From positions 186,001 to 250,000 of the forward strand of contig JAVTVY010010595.1 of assembly GCA_036873755.1 (NCBI GenBank): a DNA stretch of 64,000 nucleotides, given 5' to 3'. The translations under genes were made by a program, and so were the position numbers. The notes under the pieces are model-generated. The model saw nothing but the letters and a program-made list of their open reading frames with translations. It ran no database searches and had not been told where the DNA came from. The stretch is from Hanleya hanleyi (lineage: Eukaryota > Mollusca > Polyplacophora > Lepidopleurida > Hanleyidae). Position 1 is the stretch's first letter, and the number at the start of each line of letters is the position of its first letter. Of this stretch, positions 20,131 through 32,305 are shown piece after piece.

Positions 20131-23100
20131 AGAATCCTCCGTATTGCGCCAAAGCCGGCATACTACTTCCAAGCCTCAAAAGAGGTAAGAACAATATTGA
20201 TTACGAGCTACCTGAAGAGGTATTACTTAACGGTTGTATAGCCGAAGTATACAAACTACATCCCACATGGGCAACATTGACATCCTGGCTGTCCGTGTGG
20301 ATGGGCAATCGATTTCCCACAGGATCTGGGCCTCCTCGTGTGGCCTATTTCATCAAACGCCTTGTGGATATGCGAAAAAAATTGTTAAAAAAGCGAACAG
20401 TCAAAAATCAAGAAGCGTTAAAGAATTTGGATAGCCAGCCTTTTCGCATGACACCTTTGGTATTCCGCACTACGCCCGCCATCGCGTCGCCATGTAACGA
20501 AGAACCACTTTTAAGCAACATCCAGTCAGTCCCCCATCCTAGTCATTCCAATTCAACGCCGCCGCCGCCGCCGCCAGGTAGTTCGAATTTGCCGCTTGTT
20601 TTACCAGTACCTTCATCTAGTCATGTTTTATCTTCATCGCCGCCGCTGCCACTTTCAACTCATCCGTCATCGACCTCACCAGTGCCTTCTAGTCATGAAG
20701 CATCCTCATCGCTGTCGCTGCCACTTTTAACTCCTCCGTCATCGAGGTTTATTTTACAATCCAGTTTTACGCCATCACCAGTGCCTTCTAGTCATGTTGC
20801 ATACTCATCGCCGTCGCTGCCACTTTTAACTCCTCCGTCATCGAGGTTTATTTTACAATCCAGTTTTACGCCATCACCAGTGCCTTCTAGTCATGTTGCA
20901 TACTCATCGCCGTCGCTGCCACTTTTAACTCCTCCGTCATCGAGGTTTATTTTACAATCCAGTTTTACGCCATCACCAGTGCCTTCTAGTCATGTAGCAT
21001 CCTCATCGCCGTCGCTGCCACTTTTAACTCCTCCGTCATCGAGGTTTATTTTACAATCCAGTTTTACGCCATCACCAGTGCCTTCTAGTCATGTTGCATG
21101 CTCATCGCCGTCGCTGCCACTTTTAACTCCTCCGTCATCGAGGTTTATTTTACAATCCAGTTTTACGCCATCACCAGTGCCTTCTAGTCATGTTGCATAC
21201 TCATCGCCGTCGCTGCCACTTTTAACTCCTCCGTCATCGAGGTTTATTTTACAATCCAGTTTTACGCCATCACCAGTGCCTTCTAGTCATGTTGCATACT
21301 CATCGCCGTCGCTGCCACTTTTAACTCCTCCGTCATCGAGGTTTATTTTACAATCCAGTTTTACGCCATCACCAGTGCCTTCTAGTCATGTTGCATACTC
21401 ATCGCCATCTCTGCCAGTTTTAACTCCTCCGTCATCGACCTCGCCAGTACTTTCTAGTCATTCCAGTTTACAGCCAACACCATTACCTCCATCTACTCCA
21501 GTTTTATGTACATCTCCGTTGCTGCCCGGTTTGACTTCTCCATCATCGACATCACTTGTACAACGTACTTTTATTCCAACATCAGTACCGTCATCTACTC
21601 CTGTTTTATCTTCCTCGCCGTCGGTGCCTGTTTTTACTCCTCCGGCATCAATTTCACTTTTACAACCCAATTTTACTACATCATCAGTGGACCCATGTGC
21701 TAGTCAGATTTTAACTCCATTGTCATCAACTCCAGTACGTCGCCTTGTAAAATCTTCTGTTTTATCTTCTCGGACTGTGGGATTTGTACAAATGAAGAAG
21801 AAATTATTGAATTCGAAAGTACGTGAAAAACGCAACAACATCAAAATATTGACACAGAAGGTAACCCTGAAATCTCAAGAAAAACAGATCGCCAAACTAA
21901 GAACAATCAACCAAAAACAGAAGGAAAGAAATAAACAAAGATTCCAAAAAATCATGAAACTAAGGAGGGCTGAAAAGGAAGTGTGTATCCAAGTGACAAC
22001 ACCGTGTGGTGTTTGTGAGCGATATGAAGATGATATGAGGAAGTTGGAAGAGAAACTGGAAGAGACTATACCTCGAGAGGAAAGTGTGGATTTTTTGGAG
22101 GGAACGAGATATAACGACAAACTCACCCAGTGTGTTCTTTTTATGCTTGATCACAATGTGGCTTCCCACAATATATCGCCAATCATCCATGAAGTTTTAG
22201 AGTTGGTAGGGGTGACGGCAACACAGTTACCATGCCGCCGCACGGTCGAGGAGATGGGCAAACTGCGTCACCCCTTGTCCCTTTTAAATATTGCCGCGAC
22301 GATGCCGGAGGAGGAAAACACGACATTTTATTCCGACGAGACATCTAAATTTGGGCACCAGTATGAGACCTACCTACTCACGGGCAAGGACCAGCAGCCC
22401 AAGTTACTTGGTATACGAGAAATGGCGGACAAGTCCGCATCTACAAATCTTGAAACCATCAAAGAAGTCATATCGGACCTAGATAAAATAACATCAGAAA
22501 ATAACGAACAAGTTGGAAAGAAGATCCTGGCGAACATCAAGAACACCATGTCAGATCGGGCAGCAACGGAGAGCCGTTTCCAAGATCTCCTGAAATCGTA
22601 TAGGAAATCAGTTCTCCCAGAGGTTATTCCGAATTGGACGTCTCTTTCTGAACCGCTTCAAGACAAGTTTTCTGAACTGCACAATTTTATATGCGGACTA
22701 CATCTTTTAGTTAACTTCGCAGAAAAGGCAGCCGAAACACTCAAACAGTTTGAAGCAAAATTATCAAACATTTCTTCAGTTCCAAGTGAAAGTGCCATCG
22801 TCAACTTCATCAGGATTTCAAGCAAAGCTTTTTCCAGAGGCGGCGATGAGAAAAGCGGATGCTATGGCAAAATCTCAGCTTTTTTATGTGCCCGTGGAAT
22901 CAAATATTCTCTAAGCCAATTTAAAGGAAACCGTTTTAACATCATCTTTCACAACTCTTCTATTTTATACCACCTTCGCACACATTTCATCGATTATCTG
23001 GAAGAATTTCATGGAGCAAAGAATGGTCTATTAAATGCAGTCGCCACTGACTTGAAATCAGATGTATGCATAGCTGGCTGCCGGGCTCTAGGTCTGCTGA

Positions 23101-24230
23101 ACAAGTTCCTTACCAAGCCCCTGTGGAATGCCACCGAGCACAAGAGCAACATTCTCGACATGAACACCATCTACACGGGCCTAATTTCTAATATGAAGAA
23201 CACCCCAACCTCCTCTGTGCTCGATGGCACAGCAGTCCTAGTGCCTGGCAGTCAGCCCCAGGATGGCTCGGATGAATTCACCACTCTTACAACACCGTGT
23301 TCTAATGACGCCATGACAGAAGGGATTTTGGAAGTTCTGCTGGCAGACCTAACTTCTCTTCTGGAACGTGTTTTAAAAGATCAACTGCCTGGCGGCAAAT
23401 ATTCATCACCTTCAGAAACTCTACATACAGAATGTCAGTCAACCGTTAAACACAACAAAGGACCAGAATCTGTCTTTGGTAGGCTCGATTATGAACAACA
23501 TCGAAAACCATCCGCCTCGGCCTACACACACGAAAGTAAGATATTGTACAGCTTTAATAAAGTGGGGGACTGGCTGGAAAACATGGAAGATGAAGAACAC
23601 AGGCAACTCATTTTAAAAGCATCTATTCTTCGGAAAACCTCATTTTTAACTTTTAAGAATCGTCAACAGGAATTACAGAAGAAAAAGATGGAAGTTTTAC
23701 TCGCTAAACAAAAAGAAATTCAGAAAAGAAAAGAACGCGCCATTCAGCAGAATGTTGAGTATACAAATGCCATTGTGTACCATGGACTTTGGCAGTCGTT
23801 TGCAGAAATAGAGGCCAAAATTTTAACGTATCCGTCTAAAACTGCCAAAACAGTGGCCTTGAAAGCTCAACTTAATTTCCGGAAGCATGTCCTTCAGCAA
23901 GAGGCAAGTGACAAAAAATTATTCGCCTTCACCATCAACAAAAAAACCCTTTCTGTACAAGAATTATCACTGAATCTGAAACAATTAGTAACAGAGTCTG
24001 GGATGCAGGATGTTACACGGGAGCTCCCATCCCAGCTCGTTAATCAACGTGTACGTCACACGATGACATTAGACGGAGATGACGTGCAATACATGGCTAC
24101 CGTCATCTCCCAGGTGCCAGGCTTTCCCAAATGGTACAACATGGTGTATGACTCGGAGCCAGATACGGTCTACACATATCAACTAGACCATGACTTTGAA
24201 GAAGGATGGCTAGAAATATTGAGTAAATAA
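20131..24230 (+). CDS. Large transposase-like family protein with 33-residue tandem repeats (last exon)
   Basis: After an acceptor (TTTCTTTTACAG) the frame NPPYCAKAGILLPSLKRGKN… is open for ~1366 codons to TAA 24228-24230; the poly(A) signal AATAAA (24226-24231) overlaps the stop. Order, numbered from 20277: ~1-60 basic helix region; ~80-490 Ser/Pro-rich, including seven near-identical 33-residue repeats (about 152-384); ~505-600 basic coiled coil; CGVC (~578); ~610-1000 a conserved core with FYSDETSKFG (~685), NIKNTMSDRAATESRF (~750) and FICGLHLL (~805); ~1080-1210 charged helices; a C-terminal domain KWYNMVYDSEPDTVYTYQ that resembles a small chromo/Tudor-type barrel. From memory, core motifs of the type D.T.KFG…NTMSDR…F.CGLH occur in a multi-copy family in fish and marine invertebrates. 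The spaced Asp residues suggest an RNase H-fold transposase; this is inference. Related broken sequences lie at 52.1-53.1 and 60.5-62.2 kb. It is undamaged. Confidence 0.75.
20730..21425 (+). repeat. 99-bp in-frame minisatellite, seven units
   Basis: CTCCTCCGTCATCGAGG recurs every 99 bp from 20730 to ~21424. The encoded unit contains PPSSRFILQSSFTPSPVPSS. Units differ by only a few bases (e.g. GTTGCATAC, GTAGCATCC, GTTGCATGC), so expansion is recent. Length is a multiple of three, so copy number can change without breaking the gene. Confidence 0.95.
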
Positions 24231-24234
24231 AAGT

Positions 24235-25424
24235 TTGTTTTTTCCGTTCGGCCTCATATAACGATTGCAACACATTGCCACTTATTCCAAGCACATTTCA
24301 GAATTATGCACTTTTTAAAGCAAATACTCTTAAAAAAGAAGTCGTGGAAGTTACATTTCAAGTGTTGAAATAGCTCTTTAACAGTGTTCACAGTGACTAC
24401 TCTTTAAATGTAGTCCCTGTTCACGCCCTTAGAGGGTTATTTTAACACATCACTTTTAAGAGTGTAGTATCCTTCAAAGATAGGTCTCACTCACCCACCC
24501 ACATACTAATCGCGCCTTGCACATGAAAAGAAGATAGTAGGCGTTACACTCCCACCCGGTGGTCAGCGAATTCATTAACGTCTTTCACCTGCACTAGATA
24601 AATACAGAAATAATCCCATAATGCCAAAGAAGTATTTGATGATAACTGATAACGATTAGCTTTGAATTCTCCCTGTGAGTTGTTCATCCAGTGCCACATG
24701 GTATATCAGAGAGATGCAATATTCTCATCGACCTAATGTGTTTTTGTGGCATCGTTTTAGTCCAGTCGCTTAGGTGAATAAACGTGACACACCGGATTAA
24801 AGCACTTGTCGTAATGACGTTGTGCCGTCCCCAAAACGGCGTGCAGTTTAAAATATTTAACGACAGCACAATTTAGCCCTGAAAGGTAGGAGATTTTGAG
24901 ACCATTTAGTGGAACCTTTTTACAAAAAGGGTGCAGTTTTAAAACGAAAATGGTGCCTTCTAGGAAGAATCGGCCATGGAAAAATACCGAATTGGCCGGG
25001 AACAATTTCGTTAACTGCGTTTGCCAAGAGCATTTTCAATATATTGGTTCTCGTGATTCTACAATCCACAATTACCCTGCTGTTTGTTTCTCTTCGTATA
25101 AAATACAAACAATGACCGGAAATCACTTTGCACGTTATTAAACAAATGGCACCACTATTTCTTTGGAGCTCACACGGTGATGGTGGTTCCCATATATGTA
25201 ATAATATGGAAGGAACATATCTTCTCCCGCGAAATGGCGAGCAAGTGTTTTGAATAGTGTTCCCTCTTTAGAGCTAATTTACTTGTTTTTAAAATATGCA
25301 TTAATTAACACTTGGTAGCAGAGCTGTCAAATTTGTGGAAAAGGTAAGTCAATATGACAATTGTTTTTCAATGTAACTGCTTTGGATGTTCCATGTTTGT
25401 CAACTGCTCAGAAAACAAAAGAAA
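24235..25424. other. No gene recognised
   Basis: Downstream of the large gene. A short imperfect hairpin (CAGTGACTAC … GTAGTCCCTG, ~24393-24421) is visible. Frames at 24757-25141 on both strands carry no signature I recognise. Confidence 0.4.
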
Positions 25425-26640
25425 CGACAGATCCTGAAGGATCTTGGCGCCCACCATTGTCCGATAATTGTAAGCTAATGAAAAGAGGATCTTTTTGTCC
25501 ATTGTTACTAAGAAAAAACGAATGATATGTAATTTTTGTTTGCAGAATTTCGAATTTGAGCGAAAAAGAGAAACTGGAAAACACAAAGATATTATCTTTC
25601 TAAATTTCGGGAGTTTCAAGATTTCTAGAAACTGTACTTCATGTCGGTTGTTATAGTACAAGTGAAACGAGCAAAGTTAGTCTGAAAGTGAATGTCCAGA
25701 GGATCCTTCATTTTCGTGTTGTAGTATTTATTTGTTTTTTTCGTGACTCATATGAACAGTCACAATCAAAGCGTGACAGATAAATATTTTTTTTTTTTTT
25801 TTTTTTAGATGACTCTATAACGAATATTATGGATTAAGAATACTGATCAGCGATACGGATTTGATATTTTTGGAACATCATGATGTCTTGCCGGCATCAT
25901 TGAAAACTGTTGACCGCTTCTCTCTTGCAGGAAACAAGCCTATGTTTATGTATACTATGATTGTCTTTTTGAATTTGGTGCTAATACTGTTATGTGGAAA
26001 ATGGAATAGGTCTTTGGATTATGGACGCGGATATTCTCTAATGGACGACGGCTGGATTATGAATGACGGACTAGACGCTTGTAATCATTGGGTACTGGAA
26101 GCGAAGGCAAATCTCTTTGATACTTTCGCATGAGCTATGAAACATACTTCAGATTTTATAATGAGGAACGAATGCTATTTCTGTTCTGTTTACTGGGCTA
26201 GTTTGAGTTATCTCTTTTAACATACCATGCTGGAAAATAGTAAGATGGTACAAAACTGAATACTGAAGGGATCCGGTGTGTGCAGTAATGTTGAAACTTT
26301 GAAAGTGTCTGAATCCTGATTATCTCTCTTGGATCGAAACACGCAGTAGTCTACAATTGTTGTGTTTTGACGTTGTGTCACAAGAGTGACGTTCCTACGT
26401 GTAGCCGACCCGTCGGCAGACGAAACAGTGGGATAGTTCACTTGCAATGGCATGGACTAAAGTAAACTCATTTAAAATTTGAAGAAATACATTTTAATTC
26501 GGAATCATTTGAACTCTTTGATATAGAAGGTGATGGTATGGATATTGTCTATAGTCAATATATAGAATATGCCCCACCGTTTGATCCGCCTACTCTTGTG
26601 ATGCAACGTCACACCTCGGTAATACCGTATTCATTTGAAG
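25425..26640. repeat. Dispersed repeat, copy 2 (interrupted by a Penelope-like 3' fragment)
   Basis: Matches copy 1 (3318-5092) from AGATCCTGAAGGATCTTGG to CCACCGTTTGATCC, without the 889-bp TIR element and with a Penelope-like fragment inserted at 25745-26085. A frame shared with copy 1, containing YSQYIEYAPPFDP and ending in MQRHTSVIPYSFEA here, is open in both copies. Confidence 0.75.
25745..26085 (+). mobile_element. 5'-truncated 3' end of the Penelope-like element
   Basis: Matches 36066-36398, the non-coding 3' part of the RT element: CATATGAACAGTCACAATCA … GGACTAGACGCTTGTAAT. It carries a T-run at ~25787-25806. It breaks the surrounding repeat between CGTGACT and CATTGGGTAC, which are adjacent in copy 1. 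It holds the intact frame with EHHDVLPASLKTVDRFSL and a hydrophobic stretch MFMYTMIVFLNLVLILL. Confidence 0.85.
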
Positions 26641-27565
26641 CGTAACTTTGATTTTCAATCGCACCAAAAAAGGTATCTTGCACAACTCGACACCATGTGG
26701 GACATGTGTACCAAATTTTAGAAAGATCCATGTAGTACTTCCTGTGAAATCGTGATAACAAGAATTGTTTACGGACGGACGACTGACTGACGGACTGACT
26801 GACTGACGACGGACGGACGACGGACGATGGACAAAAAGCGATTTGAATGATGATGGTGATGGTGATGGTGGGCTAAAAAGGCATGTGAAAACAGTGCCTG
26901 ATATTACGTCGTGATATTACGTAATCGTATTCCAAACGTCACAACGTTCGACCTCGCTCACAGATGTGTTGAGTTCCAACGTCACGTACCTGGCATGACG
27001 GCCCTTTGTTTGACGTCCCATTAGTCATGGTCCATTTTGGAACAGTTGCCTAAAATCGACCATTCGAGGCAGTAACATAGAAAATCAATTGTCGTCATTA
27101 CTTAATTATTCCATCCATTTGACACCTCTGCCTAGAATTCTTATTACATGTGAATTAACTCATTCAGAACGTATATGCAACGTAAATTATAAGTTCTGGA
27201 ATAGGGAACGATCACAACAGTCAGAAAAAATTCACAACAGTCCGTTTCCGACACCAGCATCAATAAATGGCGATGAACTGACATCTCACATTTTTGTCCT
27301 CACCATTTATTGGTGATAACCAACCTTGTCGACATAGTGATCTTGAACATTTTCCTGGCTGTGGGTCCTCCGTTAATGCGGACTATATTTATGTAAATCA
27401 CATCACCATCTCAACTTTCTTTATCTGGTGAGGGGCTTAGATGTCAAAACGGCATATAAATAATTTGAGATATTTCCACTAAAAACGGCACTATCCTCAT
27501 TTGACAGGTCCCGAGTAATGCAGTATGATGGCACGGCGGAACAGAATCTTGTCAAGAAGGGACAA
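26641..27565. repeat. Satellite relic, GACGGACG-type simple repeat, then unassigned
   Basis: 26646-26770 is one diverged unit of the ~156-bp satellite. 26775-26835 is a GACGGACGACTGACTGACGG type simple repeat, then GATGATGGTGATGGTGATGG. The remaining ~700 bp shows nothing assignable. Confidence 0.6.
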
Positions 27566-27569
27566 GTAA

Positions 27570-28205
27570 GTATTACGTTTGCATTTGTAATCTTCGTCTT
27601 TTCAAAATTGTATCGGTGGTTGATTCACTGGAATTTCCCATAATAGGCTGTGTTTTTTTGGGTGAGTATGTCTTCGTGTTCATTCTGTCGATGCATACCT
27701 TCACGGGTCGTATGTTTTTGTTATCTCCCGATGTGTATGTCCCATGAAACTCGATGTAGGTTTTTGTTGTGAAATAGTTGTTCTCCTGTGTCTTTTCAGA
27801 ATCGTATTGCTGTTTGTGTGGGTGATGGTTCATTGACTGGAGTTTCCAAAAATAGGCTGTTTTGTTTTGGGTGAGTATGTCTTGGTGTTGACTCTTTTGA
27901 TTCATGCCTTCGCCGGTCGTATGTTTTTGTTATCTCCCGATGTGTATGTCCCATGAAAGTCGTTGTAGGTTTTTGTTGTGAAATAGTTGTTCTCCTCTGT
28001 CTTTTCAGAATCGTATTGGTGTTTCTGTGGGCGATGGTTGTCATATGGAGTTTCCTATAATAGGCTGTTTTGTTTTGGGTGAGTATGTCTTGGTGTTCAT
28101 TCTTTTGATTCATGCCTTCGTCGGTCGTATGTTTTTGTTATCTCCCGATGTGTATGTCCCATGAAAGTCGTTGTAGGTTATTGTGTGAAATAGTTGTTCT
28201 CTTCT
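27570..28205. repeat. 209-bp tandem repeat, three units
   Basis: TTATCTCCCGATGTGTATGT begins at 27721, 27930 and 28139, exactly 209 bp apart. Units also share TCTTTTCAGAATCGTATTG and GGGTGAGTATGTCTT. The minus-strand frames (MNQKNEHQDILTQNKTAY…) repeat with the unit and are probably not genes. Confidence 0.9.
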
Positions 28206-28252
28206 GTCATATGCATATCCAGTCATGGGTGGGTGCATGCATATGCATGTTC

Positions 28253-28436
28253 TAAATCGACAAGGATGATTATAGGTGGAGGCAGCAGTACATTTGTCGT
28301 ATCATGATCCTCTCTAAGTAGGCTGACGACAATTGAAGGAATAGTGTTGATAAGGAAAATAATGGAATGAAGTATAATGATCAGTTGTACAACAAATGTG
28401 CTGCTGCCTTCACCCATAATCATCCTTGTCGATTTA
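28253..28436. repeat. 184-bp inverted-repeat (MITE-like) hairpin
   Basis: The left arm TAAATCGACAAGGATGATTA (28253 on, to ~28297) and the right arm (28388-28436, ending CATCCTTGTCGATTTA) are near-perfect complements over ~45 bp, including GGCAGCAG/CTGCTGCC. No clear target duplication is visible. Confidence 0.75.
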
Positions 28437-28846
28437 GCAAATGTGTATTGTGTAAAACACTTCAGTTAAATTTTCAGTCAAGTCAGTTTAACTGGAGATT
28501 GATCTCACTCAAGTTATGGTGACTATGCCAATCAATTCCACGGAGTTCCAATGAAGTTGACTTGACTGCATAAACTTTGTGCGCTTGATTGCCGATCCAA
28601 TATCAATGAACTCTACATTTCAATTTTTTTAGACATTAGTAATACCTACAGGTTCATATCATTCCCAGAGTAAGGAAGGATTGGAGGTATTGGGACACGA
28701 AGCGCATTGTGACACGCTGCCTGGTCTGCAAGCTTAGCACGGAAATTACATTGTATCATCATAATTACAGAGGTATTATTCCCCTAGAACACTGGTGTAT
28801 AAGAAGTAGAAGTGCATAATTGCTATGAAGTGGTCAGATTAACTAT
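28437..28846. other. No gene recognised
   Basis: Nothing assignable; short A/T-rich frames only. Confidence 0.4.
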
Positions 28847-29191
28847 TTATTGTGGAGCTATGTTCGATGCCCAGATTGGTCCACTAATAGGAGTCTGTGT
28901 TGCCTCCGTGTCTGTAAGTAGGGGAGTAATGTGGCCCACTACTTCCCCTGTGGCAAAAGTTTGTGTTTGCTTATCTACCATGACTGATTTTCGGACTACT
29001 TGCGAGTCCATTGAAAAATTCAATTCCACACATTCTTGGGAACTGGGTAGGTGCGTCTCCGGTATGGTTGTAACCGTGTTATTCGTATCTTCCGGCCCTA
29101 TAGTCGCATCGGAATCCATTTCCTCCTCGGACGGCCCTACTGTTGCGTCGGAGTCTGCATTATCATTCGACTGGAATTGTACAAAAGTCAT
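28847..29191 (-). CDS. Small acidic hypothetical protein with two TQT motifs
   Basis: I take Met at 29191 (MTFVQFQSNDNADSDATVG) as start, because the open frame before it is translated microsatellite/poly-Pro. This gives 114 residues. It contains a duplicated SDATVGPSEEE / SDATIGPED acidic stretch (~12-33) and two TQT words, KQTQT (~75) and EATQT (~98). These resemble the K-x-T-Q-T type short motif bound by dynein light chain LC8. This is a motif match only. No partner exon is visible, so this could be one exon of a larger gene or an N-terminal piece of a transposon protein. Confidence 0.35.
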   Translation of the reverse strand: MTFVQFQSNDNADSDATVGPSEEEMDSDATIGPEDTNNTVTTIPETHLPSSQECVELNFSMDSQVVRKSVMVDKQTQTFATGEVVGHITPLLTDTEATQTPISGPIWASNIAPQ

Positions 29192-29249
29192 CTTGATGTT
29201 CTCCCTTAACGCGGTAAAATGTGTCAATGTCGGCTGCAGATGGATTTGT

Positions 29250-29290
29250 GTGTGTGTGTGGGGCAGGCGGGGTGGGGGGGGGGGGGGACA
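29250..29290 (+). repeat. GT run followed by a long G tract
   Basis: (TG)n at ~29251-29262 then GGGGCAGGCGGGGTGGGG and a further G run to ~29288. It could form a G-quadruplex on the plus strand. Confidence 0.7.
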
Positions 29291-32200
29291 TGGGCCAATG
29301 GCATTCAAGCATGCTTTAACCAGTAAGCGTTAATGACACCATGCCTTCATTCAACTCAGCGACTTAAAAGGCGGTTCCAGACAATTATATTGACTTATCT
29401 TTCAACAACATGTTGCGCAAACCTTTAACATTCCAAATAATTCAGGGGTAACCAACTTAATATTTGCATAATGTCTTATTCTATAATAGTGGTTAACCCT
29501 TCTGTAATATGTGAGTTTATATAGGAAATAGTGTTAAAAGTTCAAATGTTGTTTTCTTCACAATCCCTAAAAATATTTGTGGAACAGTGGGGACTCAGAA
29601 AATCTAATAAAAATGAGGGATCATCAGCCTTTCCTTCAAGACCGTATGGTATGCCAACATAGAAAATGAAGCTCATGAGGCCAATTACTCTGATTTCCTT
29701 AAGTCAGTTTGTCAGCGTTACCTCGTTGATTTTTCGTATTTCCTAATTACAGTTTCAACAACAGATTATCCACTTCAAGATCATTTCATAATTGTTTTGT
29801 TAAAACTTCATGTTCTCCTTTTCCATTGAATTTAGTTTAAATGTTACACTAGATCCAACATTTTATTTCTCTTCATCCTCCTTAATGGTCTGGTTAAGGT
29901 CGGTCGAGAAAACAATTGGAAATAGCAATTTGGATTTCATATAGGATATATCATGAAAAGGGGGTGGGGAAGATGAGACGGTAGAAATAATCTTTGGTAT
30001 TCAATATATTTGTTGAAATAGGAGAAGGGAAAACAGTCTGAATGCTCTTTTCAGTTAATAAAACGTGGGTCGGGCCAATGAACTGGAATATACCTTTGTA
30101 TTCCCTATACTTCATTTTCTATTTTTTCATTGGATGGTGGGGGGGCTGCTATCATATACACTGATGTATTCCAAATTAATATAATCACAGGTACTTGTAT
30201 TGCAAAATAGAAGGAGTTATGTATTCTGTGGGGTCATCAACACATTATGATGTTCTAATTCTAAAATAAGTATCGCTGACAAGTCCTGATTTATTTTGTT
30301 GTAAAACATGGTGGTTTTCAAACGGTCCCTCCAGTTAGAAGACAACATACGAAACGTGAACATCCCAATACATTCTAGCCAATGACATTATTATCGTAAT
30401 TTCATATGTATAATACCTGCTGTTTATCCATATTTGCGAGATTCCCTTTGATCAGCGTATCATGAAGTTATAAGCAAAACCACATGCACTCGCTTGCACG
30501 TTTTCGAAGGGAAAGAGAGTAGATATCGTCAAAACTCATGCATTGATGACGTGTTCTTTATATCAGGTGAATCTTCCTATCAAATGGATCCAGTGAGAGG
30601 TACACCTGTTACATTGAATAGATTAGCAATACCACATTCCTCCGTACATGAAGCTCCCTTTTCCGATGATCAAGCTGTATGTTTTCCCAATGAATATGAT
30701 GGTTGACATGTTTAGTCAGCAATAGTTGAAGGTACACACGTAACATGTGCAACACTCTTTAAATGACAAACATGTTGTTGGCCCTACGCGTTATTTGTTC
30801 CTGACTGAACGCATAAAATGTTGCAACATATTTGTCACTCATCGCGAAACGCGTTTTTCACTCAACAATAATTTAATTCATATATATTTTTAAGAATAAG
30901 AAAGGTGTGGAAGGTAAACTGAAGGTAATTGTGTTGTTGTGTTCTTTGTAGAATTGTACTGATGACTGGGCAGATTTCTTGGGGAAGATGTTTCCATTGA
31001 TATAAGTGGGAGATACCGTGATTAGGTGACGTGTTGATTATTTTGTTGCTGAGTGTGCTTACAATTTCTCCGCCCACTTGTGAAAAATCGCCTTTTCCAC
31101 ACTATTGAGTGAACAAGAAGAGCATGTCTGTGCAGTGACCGATGAGTTCAGCTCATAAGCTTCTGATTCATATATTTTGTTATATTGTTGTGTGTCGGAA
31201 ACTAGCGAATTACAGTGTATATTCCACCCATTTGTGTTGTTTTCTTGATTGGACATTTTAATGGATGTTAGGACAGATTGGTTACTATTATGGATCAAAC
31301 AGAATTTCGTGATACTTTTATTGTCTTATTGGTATGTATGTAGTATTGATCCGCAAGTCTGAATACCTTATCATCTTCTTTGCAGATATGCTTTGCTCAT
31401 AAAACATAATATTGTGCAGGGAAGTAGCTTGAAAGCATGTTTTCCTCTCTTTTTTTCTTTTTCTCTTTACTCGTAATTCATTTTCATCTTCTTCGTCCAT
31501 TTAACTGATGAAATATCTTCCAGTCACCGATTCTATCTTTTTTATTATGAATATGTCAGGAATTATCAACCATGGCCCACTCGTCGGTAGCCTCCATTAG
31601 TTCTGTTCAGTTGAGAGTTAACGCTCTTGTATTTTCACTCTTCAGGTCATCGTGATAGAAGATCTGCGTGGAGATTTGTACCAGTTTCAAGGTACCACTG
31701 ATTGGAGACTTCCGGTGCATTTCTCAGCTGTGGCTGTTCACGTTTACAATCGGATTTTTTATGCAAGAAGGGGCGGAGCCACAGACAAGGAACAATTTTA
31801 TTAACTACGTGGGAGTTTGTCATACATTTAATTGATATTGTGAAGATCAATGGACATTCGGGGATATGTATATATGATTTTTTTCGTTTTATTCGCATTT
31901 TTGTTTCTTGTTGGTTACAACCCTAGTATATTTATGTTTACACAATGCACACGGTAAGAACGTGGTGTTCAGTCACAAACACCTGTTTGATATTTTGTCA
32001 TTACTGTACACTGTAAGAGCGTGGCGTTCAGTCACAAACACCTGGTTGATATATCATGTTGGGAAGCTAGCACATTTTCGTTTGATTACTATTTTTCACA
32101 TGATATTCATGGATGAAGCATCTCCTATGCTGATCTGGTTAGTGGTTTTGCCTTGTATTCTCTTTACTGTGTACAGGTCTCATTGAATGCCGTTTATTTC

Positions 32201-32305
32201 ATTTTCAACACATTGCTTTTCTGTCATGATTGAAGGAAAACTCGAATCGTCTCGTTCTCGTTATCCATACTCGCGATTTCCCACAAAAGGAAATTTGTGG
32301 ATATG
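29291..32305. other. No gene recognised over ~3 kb; small tandem duplication near 31.9-32.05 kb
   Basis: No family signature found on either strand. A ~75-bp unit is duplicated at ~31950-32045 (GTTCAGTCACAAACACCTG twice). A 70-codon frame at 30494-30706 has ordinary composition but no support. Confidence 0.4.

Noticed and set aside
21458..21703. Frames on both strands inside the Ser/Pro region
   Set aside because: Shadows of the 20-24 kb gene.
27573..28113. Minus-strand frames MNQKNEHQDILTQ…
   Set aside because: They duplicate with the 209-bp tandem repeat and have no external support.
27570..28205. CRISPR-like array
   Set aside because: Three 209-bp full-unit repeats with no short repeat/variable spacer structure, in a eukaryotic genome.
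31908..32186. Hydrophobic frame resembling a membrane protein
   Set aside because: Overlaps a small tandem duplication and has no start context or homologue that I recognise.
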